A program made the translations under genes and the position numbers. A model generated the notes under the pieces. It saw only the letters and a program-made list of their open reading frames with translations, was not told the DNA's origin and ran no database searches. From assembly GCA_016648135.1 (NCBI GenBank), contig JADDOH010004248.1, positions 151,212 through 215,211 of the forward strand: DNA of 64,000 nucleotides, in the 5' to 3' direction. Below, one piece after another: positions 11,519 through 21,389 of this stretch. How positions within the stretch are numbered: position 1 is the stretch's first letter; each line of letters begins with the position of its first letter. This DNA comes from Agrypnia vestita. Its lineage: Eukaryota > Arthropoda > Insecta > Trichoptera > Phryganeidae.

Positions 11519-11570
11519 TACCGAGAAGCGATTCTCGACGTTTCGTCGGATGCTTATCCAACGTCATCAG
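11519..11570 (-). ncRNA. Hammerhead-ribozyme-like motif 4 (PLE 3' end)
   Basis: Minus strand: CTGATGA core (11564-11570), one unpaired C, stem II GTTGGAT/ATCCGAC with loop AAGC, then GAAAC. Helix III is longer than in the other copies: after AC and two unpaired bases, CGAGAA pairs with TTCTCG around a TCGC loop, followed by GTA (11519-11521) as cleavage triplet. It lies about 40 bp downstream of a PLE coding remnant on the same strand. Confidence 0.72.
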
Positions 11571-11609
11571 GAGGACGACCTTTACCCGCGGAGGTGGAGG
11601 TCGGACTGA

Positions 11610-11912
11610 TTATAGGTGCCGCTTTCTAGGGCGTAAATTGTACGCACTTTGTTGCGGAGTGTTCTCTTCTTCTACAATGGAGGTCGCCAGTGTGTAATAT
11701 GTACTAGTTACGTCGGCGGATTTTACTGCGACTTCTCTTAAGGGTTGAATCAGTGTCGTTAGAACAGGGCGCCAAATACTTGATAATTTGTAACTGTCAT
11801 CTCTATTGAAATTGGGATGTTTGTATATTTCAATGGATTCCCTAACTAATCCGGGTATACGGTACGGTTCTGTTGATAAGATTTTTGCCTTGTCAAATCT
11901 GACGAAGTGACA
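11610..11912 (-). pseudogene. Penelope-like element C-terminal coding remnant
   Basis: The minus-strand frame reads FDKAKILSTEPY, then RESIEIYKHPNFNRDD, then LSSIWRPVL, and reaches a stop at 11610. This is the typical end of the GIY-YIG endonuclease of Penelope-like reverse transcriptases (the EAIEI.KH..NFNREDG..LS..W.P pattern). The open frame runs on upstream to 12056 only by chance through unrelated GC-rich DNA, so the real homology begins near 11912 and the element is 5'-truncated. Within the remaining 100 codons there is no stop, which suggests a fairly young insertion. Hammerhead motif 4 follows downstream. Confidence 0.85.
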
Positions 11913-11989
11913 GAGATTCCCTTTGGATGAATTGTGCATTTTGTTTACGAACTGGAAGAAAAATGGCAATGCACCCGTCCGGACAATTC

Positions 11990-12240
11990 GCACGTTTGGT
12001 GACCCTGGTGACGTCACTGCCCCCGCCCACCGCCGCGGCCGGGTGGGCGGCGCCATTCATTGTCAGTCTCCAACAGCAGAGGTAACCAGCCGCGCTCTCC
12101 CAAACGGGCCGGTCGATTTATATTTTTAACATCGAGATGTTTTACCCCTTCGCTGGCATCATGGTTTATGGCTGCGTTGCCAGAAGTGCTCATTCTTCCC
12201 CATCCCACGCACCCTTATTTAATGCGTTTTATATTAAAAA
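11990..12240. promoter_or_regulatory. CpG-rich patch with CRE palindrome and hairpin
   Basis: A GC-rich island in AT-rich surroundings. It holds TGACGTCA (12009-12016) and a perfect 9-bp inverted repeat CCGCCCACC/GGTGGGCGG (12023-12031 with 12042-12050). This composition would suit a promoter or CpG-rich regulatory element, but no transcript or first exon is visible beside it. The PLE remnant abuts it, so it could also be transposon-derived. Confidence 0.35.
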
Positions 12241-12379
12241 AAAATACTCATGTGCAGGCAGCACAGAAGCTGCATACGACACGGAGAGGCATGGACAGAT
12301 GCATGCTGGGTTACAGTAGATGAGACAACCAAATGGAAGATGGAGACGTTGTAATGATTGCGAAAATGTATTTACTCCC

Positions 12380-12640
12380 TTTCTTTTAACTCGTAGCGTC
12401 TGCTTGTCTGCCGAAAAAACTTTGCATCGATTTTCAACCCTTTTCCCGCGAGCCAATCGAACTGAAACTTTGCAGGCGGACTCGTGGCGAGGATAAAAAT
12501 GATCTAACAATTTTTTGTTTAAAATTTTTTAATAATTATAGTATAATTTTGGATTTTTCGAAATTTTAACGATTTATATATTGTTTAATTTTCGAGCCCG
12601 ACGCGTGGAGCAGACGCGAAACCTGTTTCAATGAGAAAGG
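12380..12640. repeat. Fragment of a dispersed 'gtctgcttgtctgcc' repeat
   Basis: It contains 'gtctgcttgtctgcc' and 'aatcgaactgaaactttgcag', wording shared with 7275-7400 and 38225-38290. Ends not resolved; no coding capacity. Confidence 0.4.
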
Positions 12641-12732
12641 GAGTATAATAAAAACCTGTTTTTTATGGGTTCGTTTTTTTCTCTCTTTATTATTGCCTTA
12701 GATTACCGATTACCAATTAGGTATTATAAACT

Positions 12733-12788
12733 TTGTGGCTGTACATAGTAATTAAAATTATTATTTTTAAAAATATTTATATGAGAGT
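12733..12788 (+). mobile_element. Start of foldback element FB-1, 5' of the LINE insertion
   Basis: 'aaaaatatttatatgagagt' directly before TGTTCTAAGAACA corresponds to the 'ccatatttttatatgtgtgt' that precedes the same palindrome at 1755 and 4813. The element resumes at 16324 on the other side of the LINE, so the LINE split it. Confidence 0.6.
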
Positions 12789-12802
12789 ATGTTCTAAGAA
12801 CA

Positions 12803-13257
12803 ATGTCATAATTCATGGGCTTGCAGAACCAAATGCAGAGAACCACGAAGACCTGATTACTCTCGTCACATCAACAATAAAAGAATTAGACGTGGAACTA
12901 GAAAAAGGCGAAATAGATAGACTTCAAAGACTAGGCAAAAAAGGAAACAACGATACTAAAATTCGACCGATCCTGTTAGCTACCACAACTCTTGAGAAAA
13001 AGATACAGATCTTGAAAAATAAGAAAAAAATGAAGCCAAACACCTACATTACACACGATTTACCAAAAGCAGTGCTACAAGCAAAAAGTGAAAACAAGAA
13101 CACAAACACAAATGAAGACAACGAAAAAAGAAAAAGAGCCGACACTCCAAGTCCAAAGCAGGATCCAAAAAGCGCCAAGATGCCTAAGAAAAATGCATTT
13201 CAGTACCTGCGGGACAGATCTAACTCTTGCTCTGGAAACATCACATACAAAAACTAA
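12803..13257 (+). pseudogene. LINE ORF1, 5'-truncated (RRM-like domain)
   Basis: The frame gives NVIIHGLAEP, then IDRLQRLGKK, RPILLATT and ITHDLPKAV, the pattern of the RNA-binding RRM-like domain of LINE ORF1 proteins (I..HGL..., D..HRLG, RPI.V.F, I..DLP). A lysine-rich tail follows (SPKQDPKSAKMPKKNAF). The N-terminal part is missing: the open frame runs upstream only through host DNA and the target duplication. Its 3' end overlaps ORF2 by roughly 145-170 bases in another frame. The known role of the family is to bind the LINE RNA as a chaperone; this copy lacks its start. Confidence 0.8.
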
Positions 13258-16240
13258 CTCACCACTACCGGAAATCAAACAACCTCAAATAGTTAAACAA
13301 CAACATAGAATTCCACAGCTAAAACAAAACAAAACCAACGAACAACAACCAATGCTCCCACTACGGTTGGTCACCGCGGGAGAAAACGACCAATACCCTC
13401 CAACAAAAAGCAACAGACTGCACATTGCAACATTGAATACTTTGACGTTAAGAACACATGAATCTCTACTAGAGCTTGAGGAAGCATTAAAAGATCTTAA
13501 CTGGGATATCTTAGGAATAAGCGAAGTACGAAGGGCTGGTGAAACAATAGAAGAACATACAGGCTATATAATGTACACCAAAGGAGAACCTGGGGGACAG
13601 AAAGGAATTGGGTTTATGGTAAAATCACAACTAAGAAGTAATATACTAAACTTCATCGGCATCAATGATCGAATCGCAATTTTAGTTATGAAACTACCCA
13701 ATCATCGTAAAACATGGACAATAATACAAGCTTATGCACCAACCGAACAAGCTGAAAACACAGAGCACACTACTTTTTACAACAACTTATCACAAATTAT
13801 ACATCAATACCCAGAAAACATAATTGTACTCATGGGGGACTTTAATGCCCAAGTAGGTACCAAGCAAAACAAAGACCAATATGCACTGGGTAACTTCGGC
13901 CACGGTAAAAGAAGCATAAATGGACAAAGGCTCATAGACTTATTACTGGAGCATAAACTAGTCGTCCTGAATAGCATTTTCAAGAAAAACAAGAACAAAA
14001 AGTGGACCTGGTTTTCTCCAGATGGCAAATACAAGAACGAAATAGACTACATTGCAAGTAGCCACCCAAGATTGTTCACAGACACCTCAGTTATATCAAA
14101 GCTAAACTTTAATACCAACCATCGTATGGTAAGAGCATCTCTTAAACTAACACCAAATAAGAGGCCTAGAAGGCATTTCACACCACCCAGTTTGGCCCAT
14201 GATCCAGAAAACAATAAAATAATGGCCGGTTCCTTATCAATACTAAACAAGGAAATACTGAAGTCAGGTGGAAAAGATCTTAAGGCAAACTACACTAAAT
14301 TGCAGAACCAACTTACAAATTTCAACAAAAGCAAACCATCAAATCATAAATACAGATTAAGTGAGAAAACACTACAGTTAATTCAGGAAAGAAAACATTT
14401 ATTTAATAGTAAAATGAGGAAAGAAAATATTCAACTTATCACCAAACTGAGTAAGGAAATTAAGGAAGGTATCAGGAAGGATAGAAAAATAACAAGACTA
14501 CAAACATTGGAAAAACATATTTTAACCACTGGCGGAACAAGAAAAGCTTTAAAAGAGCTACGAGAAACAAACTCATGGATACCAAGCTTGAAATATGATC
14601 ACTGTTATATAACACACCGAAAAGATATAAACAAAGTAGCCACAAACTTCTATCAGGATCTATATTCCAACCATGACAATGCCAATCGAAAAACCTATAG
14701 CATCCCTAGACCTAATTTATGTTCCTCAGACCGAGAACCTGAAATTTTACACAACGAAGTCAGGAAAGCAATATTAAGTCAAAAACTAGAAAAAACACCA
14801 GGACCAGATAAAATTACAAATGAGATACTAAAAGGTACTTTGGATGAACTGGTTCCCGCTCTTACTCAAATTTTCAATAACATTATGATATCAGGACATA
14901 TACCAGAACAGTGGGAAACATCTCATATAATTCTTATATACAAAAAAGGTCCAAAAGAAGACATAGGTAATTACAGACCAATAAGTTTAATGTCCAACAT
15001 ATATAAAGTTTTTTCTAAGATCATCCTAGATCGTATAAGCACCAAATTAGACGAAAATCAACCAATAGAACAGGCCGGCTTTAGAAAACACTTTGCCACC
15101 ATAGACCATATACATACTGTAAAACAAATTATAGAAAAATACAAAGAATATAACAAACCCTTGTATATGGCCTTTATAGACTATACCAAGGCCTTCGATA
15201 GTATAAGCCACGAAGCTATTTGGGAAAGTCTAGAAAACCAAGGAATCCCCATTCATTATTTAAACATAATCAAAACTATATATTCAAACAACAAAGCAAG
15301 AATACAATTAGAAGGTTTGGGAGAGACCTTCAACATTAAGAGAGGGGTTAGACAGGGAGACCCACTCTCCCCCAAGCTTTTTTCAGCAACCTTAGAGAAT
15401 ATATTTCGCAAGATGGAATGGGACCAAGCTGGTTTAAACATAGATGGACGAAGACTTAACCACCTTAGATTTGCAGATGACATAGTCCTTTTCCAAGAAA
15501 ACCCTAAAAAACTAGAGAAAATGATCCAAGACCTAAATAGAGAAAGCGAGAAAATTGGACTGTCCATGAATATCAACAAAACAAAATTATTAACAAACTC
15601 AGACAAAGGAGAAATTACAATAAATAAGCAACCGCTTGAATATGTAGAGGAGTACATATACTTGGGTCAGATCATCTCCCACACTGATCAAACAAACAAA
15701 GAAGTTAAAAAACGGATTGCAAATGGATGGAAAAAATACTGGTCACTCAAAGAAATTATGAAGGCCACCGATCTCAGTATGGGCACAAAACGGAGAGTCT
15801 ACAATACCTGCATTCTACCCTGCATCACATATGGCTGCGAAACATGGTCTCTCTCAAAACATCATAGAGCCATGCTGCAAGGATGCCAAAGAGCGATGGA
15901 GAGAAGCATGACAGGTATCAAGAAGCAAGAAAAGAAACAAAGCACCTTTATAAGAGCCAAAACGAAGGTTATGGATGTACTAACGAAGATAGACCAACTG
16001 AAATGGAGATGGACAGGCCATATGCTAAGGAGCACTCAGGAAAAGTGGAGTAAAATTGTTACATGCTGGTACCCCAGAGATGGGAAAAGGAAAAGGGGAA
16101 GACAGCCCAAGAGATGGGAGGATGAACTAAAATTAACAGCAGGCCCTTTCTGGAGAAGGGTCGCCAGGGATAGAACTCAATGGAAATTGTTGGAGGAGGC
16201 CTTTGCCAAAAGGCACACTGAACTTAGAGATATTCTTTAA
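13112..16240 (+). CDS. LINE ORF2: AP endonuclease plus reverse transcriptase
   Basis: An uninterrupted frame. The first ATG is at 13112 (1042 residues); the open frame continues to 13088 without an ATG, and overlaps ORF1. Counting from 13088, an exonuclease/endonuclease/phosphatase-type endonuclease spans about residues 111-355, with TLNT, SEVRR (Glu146), GDFNAQVG (250-257), EIDYI and NHRMV (344-348). The reverse transcriptase spans about 545-900: NYRPISLM, QAGFRK, FIDYTKAFD (catalytic Asp698), GVRQGDPLSP and the FADD box (795-798). A basic C-terminal tail has RAMERSM, LKWRWTGHM and GKRKRGRQPKRW, diagnostic of insect RTE elements. It would nick the target and copy the LINE RNA onto it. The ORF2 start could depend on reinitiation or frameshifting from ORF1. 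Every catalytic motif I checked is intact. Confidence 0.95.
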   Translation: MKTTKKEKEPTLQVQSRIQKAPRCLRKMHFSTCGTDLTLALETSHTKTNSPLPEIKQPQIVKQQHRIPQLKQNKTNEQQPMLPLRLVTAGENDQYPPTKSNRLHIATLNTLTLRTHESLLELEEALKDLNWDILGISEVRRAGETIEEHTGYIMYTKGEPGGQKGIGFMVKSQLRSNILNFIGINDRIAILVMKLPNHRKTWTIIQAYAPTEQAENTEHTTFYNNLSQIIHQYPENIIVLMGDFNAQVGTKQNKDQYALGNFGHGKRSINGQRLIDLLLEHKLVVLNSIFKKNKNKKWTWFSPDGKYKNEIDYIASSHPRLFTDTSVISKLNFNTNHRMVRASLKLTPNKRPRRHFTPPSLAHDPENNKIMAGSLSILNKEILKSGGKDLKANYTKLQNQLTNFNKSKPSNHKYRLSEKTLQLIQERKHLFNSKMRKENIQLITKLSKEIKEGIRKDRKITRLQTLEKHILTTGGTRKALKELRETNSWIPSLKYDHCYITHRKDINKVATNFYQDLYSNHDNANRKTYSIPRPNLCSSDREPEILHNEVRKAILSQKLEKTPGPDKITNEILKGTLDELVPALTQIFNNIMISGHIPEQWETSHIILIYKKGPKEDIGNYRPISLMSNIYKVFSKIILDRISTKLDENQPIEQAGFRKHFATIDHIHTVKQIIEKYKEYNKPLYMAFIDYTKAFDSISHEAIWESLENQGIPIHYLNIIKTIYSNNKARIQLEGLGETFNIKRGVRQGDPLSPKLFSATLENIFRKMEWDQAGLNIDGRRLNHLRFADDIVLFQENPKKLEKMIQDLNRESEKIGLSMNINKTKLLTNSDKGEITINKQPLEYVEEYIYLGQIISHTDQTNKEVKKRIANGWKKYWSLKEIMKATDLSMGTKRRVYNTCILPCITYGCETWSLSKHHRAMLQGCQRAMERSMTGIKKQEKKQSTFIRAKTKVMDVLTKIDQLKWRWTGHMLRSTQEKWSKIVTCWYPRDGKRKRGRQPKRWEDELKLTAGPFWRRVARDRTQWKLLEEAFAKRHTELRDIL

Positions 16241-16309
16241 ACAGGGAAAGCATTTTATCTTACACAAAAATCTAAGTTCAGGATAAAGGGCTAATTGATT
16301 GATTGATTG

Positions 16310-16865
16310 ATGTTCTAAGAACACATTTACTGGATTTTGTCCCCAGAGGGATGATTAATTAGTTAAAGATAAATTATAAAAGTCTCACAGAGACGAAGCT
16401 ATTTATATATGATAAAAGTGGATGAAATTCTCTTATATGATGGTTCAGTACATATGTAATAATTCGAAAGAATAAGGAATATTGCTTAAAAAAACTCCAC
16501 TTTAAAATAAATAAATTATAGGGATATCATTACCAGTTGTGAAAACTATGTATACTAACTTGTTAATGAGTATCAAATAACAATAGATGTCTCTATCAGA
16601 GGCCAGTGCAATATAGAAAATTTTCTTGATTCGAACAATATATATATATAGAACTTTCAAAAATTTGATAATATGTGGATGTTCTTTCAATGGAATTGGT
16701 AAATTGGTTGCATTGTGTAGAGTGATCACTTAAGCCAGCGCATACAGGTTGTAAGCCCTGAGCCATCGTATAAGAGACCCTCATACACTTTTCTCATATG
16801 TAAATAGCTTCGTCTCTGTGAGACTTCTATAATTTATCTTTAATTAAAATTATTATTATTATCTA
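16310..16865 (+). mobile_element. Foldback element FB-1, interrupted by the LINE
   Basis: The left arm (16310-16500) has TGTTCTAAGAACAC, 'ctggattttgtcccc' and CTCACAGAGACGAAGC. The right arm (about 16700-16865) is its reverse complement, including GCTTCGTCTCTGTGAG and AGTGATCACTTAAG. The long inverted arms without coding sequence define a foldback-type non-autonomous element of about 0.6 kb. The LINE at 12803-16309 sits in its left palindrome. Confidence 0.8.
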
Positions 16866-16884
16866 AAAATTTGTATAAACCTCT

Positions 16885-16943
16885 TGGAGTACGTCTACCG
16901 GTTTCTATACCACCGTGTCTTCGTCAGGACGAATGCATACTCG
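16885..16943 (-). ncRNA. Hammerhead-ribozyme-like motif 5
   Basis: Minus strand: CTGACGA core (16921-16927), GAAAC, loop CG, and GTA (16896-16898) giving helix III AC/GT. Stem I is well paired in two blocks, CGTC/GACG next to the core and GAGT/ACTC beyond an asymmetric internal loop. Stem II is poor in this copy, so it has probably decayed. No coding remnant nearby. Confidence 0.65.
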
Positions 16944-17740
16944 TATGTTTATAAGTTTTTAGTTAATTCAAATTAACAAATATCTTTATTTCAAGAATAA
17001 TTGTGAGTTTATGGAAATTATAATTTCACATTTCTCTCAATGAGAATCAACGATATAATAATAATCATTTTATAATTAATAATATATGCTAAAATCACTA
17101 AAGTTTCATAACATTAACTTTTCAGTAGTTACCTAGACAAAGACAATACGACATAGAGTTATAAAAATTGATTCAATTTAAATAAAATGATGAAGGCGCA
17201 TGTGAGCGAAATGCACATTTTCCCATATATATCATATTTTTGTATGAAAAGGCATCAAATTAAAATTTATTCAATTGGTTTCACATCTATTTAATAGATA
17301 TATCTTCCTAAAATGACATAAACTAGATTATTTAGTCCATTTATAAATTACAAAACCAAGGATTTACGGATTTGTGACGTGTATTTTTTTTCAATAATAT
17401 TACATAAAAGTAAACGATTATTTTTAATTTATTAAAATAACTGCAAAATCTGCCAAAAAATAATTATAAATTTGATACAGAATGCAAGAGAAGATTGCGA
17501 AAAATTGATAATTTTGCTCACATTGCCAGACGATTGTCTTAAAACCTTAAAGAAACTTCTTGTTCAAATTTCTGGTTTTAATCATTTTATTTGACTTGTA
17601 TCAAAGCGATTAGATTTTTAATATTCGATATATGTTACTTTCATGATACTCCAAGGTTTTGTAGAAGATAGATCAGAAATATTTTTTAAAAAATAGAAAG
17701 AAAATTTTGAGTAGGTATGTATGTCCAAATTTTTCAAGAC
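16944..17740. other. AT-rich, no gene
   Basis: A piece at about 17570-17650 ('atcattttatttgacttgtatcaaagcg') resembles the inner part of the CAGGGTGT MITE family (MITE-B). The rest shows nothing. Confidence 0.45.
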
Positions 17741-17744
17741 CACA

Positions 17745-18255
17745 GTACTGTATTTTATCCCCAGGAGGACATAATTAATCAAGATATATTATAGATGTCT
17801 CATAGAGACGAATCTATATTTTTATATGGGAAAGTAGGTATGGAAGTATTTTTTTGAGTGTTCATAGGGCTTAAAAAACTCCAATTAAAAATATACATAC
17901 CTCATTATCAATAACAATAGCAATAGCAAAAATATACATACCTCATTTCATTTCCATAATCAATTGGATTATGGAAATGAAAAAGCTTTGAACTGCAGGT
18001 GGCGGTAATAAAAATACAACTCACATTCGAAACAAGTTGTGTTACTTAAACATATATGCAAGTTCCAAAAATTCAATAGATGTGGCAGTCCATCATGGGT
18101 GGAAATGTGAACGTTGCATTGTGTATAAAGTGATCACTTAAGCCAGCCGTACGATAGGTCGTAAGCCTTATAAATACCCAAATAATACTTCCGTACCTAC
18201 TTAACCATATAAAAATATAGCTTCGTCTCTATAAAACATCTATAATATATCTTAA
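17745..18255. mobile_element. Foldback element FB-1, complete pair of arms
   Basis: Left arm 17745-17890 ('tattttatccccaggagga', 'tctcatagagacgaatct') and inverted right arm 18110-18255 ('agtgatcacttaagccagc', 'agcttcgtctctataaaac'). Between them is a smaller perfect hairpin, CATTTCCATAATC/GATTATGGAAATG (about 17954-17984). No coding capacity. Confidence 0.8.
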
Positions 18256-19090
18256 AAAATGAAAACTTTGATTTCGCTTATCTCTTTTAACTGTTGTCAT
18301 TAGGACATGTTTTATTAGTTTCTATTCAGATACAAATATATGTACTTAATATAATAATATGTACTATAAGTGGTTGTTGGTGTTTGCGTTCTATTCCTCC
18401 TCACTGGGGTTTCCTGGGCTGAGGCGGTTAGTTTTTCCTATTTATTTACTTTTTTTACATTTTCCATGTCGTTTTTAGTACATTATTTAATATATCTGCT
18501 TCAAATTCATTATTTTATTTTTTTAATACTCGTCACTCTTTTCAATATTGTTTTAGGTTAGAGGAAGGACATTGTAGACCTTAGTTGAAAAATATATATG
18601 ATTTCTCTGACCAAAAGTTATGTTAAACGTTGGTACTTTTCTGATTTCCGTTGTAGTGCTCCTCATCTTATATATACGTCGCGCGTTGGAGTTGTTTTGT
18701 TTGGTTTTGTGTACATATTTAAATTGCTATAAAAGAATGCTCTTAACCATGTATGTAATACTCCTATGTTGCCAGCAGGGTCTGGAAATAGGCGAAATCA
18801 CTACAGTGCAGAAATATATGTTTGTCTCACCCACACCGGCACTACTTCGAGTCTTATGCGCATATCCGAGAATTAGCGCCAATTTATATCCAATCAGCGC
18901 CGCCACGGGATAATGCTCTTTTGAGATATATTTAAATGGTTGATATAATTTGCTGTGGCACACCCATGCTATCGATCGACCACAGTCAATAGACCATTCC
19001 CTACCTTTGTCCGGTGAGAAGAAAGCGGGGGAAAGTTGCCTGACAAGCATTACGAGCCTCAATATGATATTCTAAATAAATTCATATTTT
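18256..19090. other. Mixed sequence, no recognised gene
   Basis: The GC content rises at 18770-19050. Open frames of 97 and 111 codons on opposite strands overlap each other and show no family motif. I see no support for a gene. Confidence 0.35.
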
Positions 19091-19094
19091 TAAT

Positions 19095-19205
19095 CAATCA
19101 ATGTATATATAGATGTCTCACAGAGACGAAACTGTATTTTTATGGGAAAGTGGGCATAGAAGTCTTTTGGGTATACATAGGGCTTACGACCTATCATACT
19201 CAAAA
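19095..19205 (+). mobile_element. Foldback element FB-1, arm fragment
   Basis: 'agatgtctcacagagacgaa' followed by 'atgggaaagtgggcatagaagtc' and 'agggcttacgacctatc', collinear with the left arms at 16380 and 17800. Confidence 0.75.
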
Positions 19206-19424
19206 ATATTCTAATCATATTTTTTAGTTTAAAAAAGGTTACTTACTTACTAGAAAAACTTATTTTGTGTTCATTTTTTGCATCGAAACAATACACATAT
19301 TTTTGCGCACATTCTTTTGAATGCGGTCTAGTTATAAGATTCCATACTCAAGCCGAGAATGACATAGGCGAAGTAAACTTTTTTAATATCTTTAATAGGT
19401 AGTATGTGTCTTATGTTTTTGAAA

Positions 19425-19545
19425 CATATCTACTGCCTAAGAAAGATATTAAAGATAAATGTTGGTTGAACATTTCCGACTCATAATTGAACCAAGAATC
19501 TGCCTGTAAAGTATTGTAGAATAGCTCTGTTACACCCTGTATATA
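19425..19545 (+). mobile_element. MITE-B fragment (CACCCTGTA end)
   Basis: 'tggttgaacatttccgactc' and the terminal 'gttacaccctgta' match the right half of the complete MITE-B copies at 34900-35367 and 37695-38195. The left end is lost. Confidence 0.7.
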
Positions 19546-19904
19546 TGTATTTTTATTATGTCTGTGCAAAACTGTTTTGTTTCTTCTCCTTGAGATCAAA
19601 ACAAAAGTTGGATGCTTATTGTAAATTGGACGAAATGTTATAATTTACGGCCAATAATAGTGCTGGCATTTTACAATGACGACTTTACCGATGACGAGAT
19701 CAAAATTAAATGTCAGTATTTTCACATCTTGCAATTATTGCTGCGTCAACGTCTCGTGCTGGCGGATTGTAAGGAGATTAAATAATAATATGAATTAAAA
19801 ATTATAATTAATAATAAAAATACGTAATTCTAGATGCAACAATTTGTGTGACTGATGCAACAAATACTCGTTACTAGACGCCTCACTGTTTTCACAGCCG
19901 CAAC

Positions 19905-20250
19905 ACCGAAACGACGCTAACGAAACTAACGCTACTATATGACGCTTTTTACACGCTAACACAAACATACTACGATTTCGCGATAATTTTATGTGTTGTG
20001 AAATCTAAATTTAAATTGGAATTTTGTGAAAAAATGAAGCAAATTGGGCAAAATTTTAGCAATTAGAGATCATAGGTCATTTGGATTAACAGATACGATG
20101 ATTTTATTCATATTTTAATGTGTATTTATGTAAAAAAAAATTGTATTTTAGATTGATTTCGCAACATCTTTTTTGTTGTCATAAATTAATGTATGGATAC
20201 TTAATGTAATGCCGAAATCCAAACATAAAAAGTCCGTCATTTTTGACGGG
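19905..20250. repeat. Dispersed repeat with CCGTCATTTTTGACGG end
   Basis: The reverse complement of parts of this stretch recurs at 25665-25850 (shared 'ctacgatttcgcgataatttt' and the palindromic 'gtcatttttgacgggtt' end). Another 'ctgtcatttttgacaggtta' lies at 52774. Probably a non-autonomous DNA element; class unknown. Confidence 0.55.
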
Positions 20251-20339
20251 TTAACACAAGACACAACTACAACAACAACTTTGACACAATATAGCTTGAT
20301 TTTAGAACATTGAACATAATGCGTATCTGCCTTGATTGT

Positions 20340-21230
20340 TCTGACCTTGAAATCGTTCAGATAAGGAACAGAGTGAAGCAGAAGACCACAGTGAGACGCA
20401 GCGCTCTTCTGATAAGGGGGGAACCAGTCAATCTAGTGCCGCATGCACATACCGAAAATAACCGCTGAATTTTATCGCGTTTGGTCAAAATCTTCAAGTT
20501 TGCGAAAAATACGTAACGCAAATTTTCTACCCATGAAAGCGAAAATATCGAAATGGCGGCAGTACAGCGTGCCGCATGCACATACCAAAAATAACAGGAT
20601 CCTGAGGAAAACAATAGAAGAGCGCGCTTCTCTTCATTGCCTATTGACCTCTCCATAAACCTGTACCAAATCCATTTCCCAATAACTTTTTCATTCTACA
20701 TTCCGTAATCAAACAACTAGATGAAAGAAAAGGACTGAAGATAAAAAAAACGGTGATCCTTAAGGAGGCCTAACCCAACAGTGAAAAATACGCAATAGTT
20801 AATAATTCCCAAGAATCCAAAACCTATATAAAATGACAAGTGACGCCGCGCGGATCAGTATCAAGACCGTAGAAGTGAGATCAGCTAAAGCAGAGACAAT
20901 TATGTATAAAGTATAAAGCAAATTATAATCGGCCAGTGAAGAAGTACCTACTTGAGTACCCGCATACGAAAAGTAGCTTTTCAATAGTAATCAGAATGGC
21001 ATAAACAACGTGAATCAGATTTCCCAGAGACAAGTGGAAGATTTTCAAGTGACTAATATAGTAACGGTTAAACTTGTACCCAGTGATGTAGTATGATAAA
21101 TAAAAAAATTAATTTACTTTGAATCTTTTGTTTCGTCTCCCACCGCCGGCCGTGACGAAAATTCGTGATTAAAAAGTTTGACATACAAAGACAACGGAGG
21201 TCAGAAATTAGACTTTTTTACGCTACAACA
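20340..21230. other. Possible LTR retrotransposon remnant
   Basis: It holds a 24-bp near-exact direct repeat ('gtgccgcatgcacatacc.aaaataac' at about 20437 and 20572), then a stretch ending 'gtttcgtctcccaccgccggccgtgacg' after an AATAAA-like signal (21100), the wording often seen around the U5 end and primer-binding site of insect LTR elements. No gag or pol motif is present. A weak call. Confidence 0.3.
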
Positions 21231-21389
21231 GGCTAAGAGGCCCAATTACTGAAGCGAAAAACACCTAGGCTTGAGTAAATCTCAAGGAAATAGAACCCGG
21301 AACCCTAAGTGTAAAAAGGCAGGGCCATGCCCACTGGCCGCCAATAGTAAATATAGTAATTGGTAAAAATATTTCTCGTCCGCGGTCCA

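Larger units (their letters stand above)
12803..16309 (+). mobile_element. RTE-type LINE, 5'-truncated, recent insertion
   Basis: A 14-bp target-site duplication ATGTTCTAAGAACA flanks the element exactly (12789-12802 and 16310-16323). The 3' end is a short GATT tandem tail (about 16294-16309) instead of poly(A), as is usual for RTE-clade LINEs. It carries the end of ORF1 and a complete ORF2. The 5' end begins in mid-ORF1, so this copy is truncated and was probably dead on arrival despite its intact ORF2. The perfect duplication and the open ORF2 point to a young insertion. Confidence 0.93.

Noticed and set aside
12014..12323. Overlapping open frames on both strands around 12.0-12.3 kb as genes
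   Set aside because: They reflect GC-rich composition (few stops), overlap one another and carry no domain.
12733..12801. Extension of LINE ORF1 upstream to 12733
   Set aside because: Those codons fall in the target duplication and the foldback host element, so the open frame is accidental.
18370..18561. Hydrophobic 63-codon frame as a membrane peptide
   Set aside because: It starts at GTG, its T-rich sequence gives hydrophobic residues by chance, and it lies among foldback elements.
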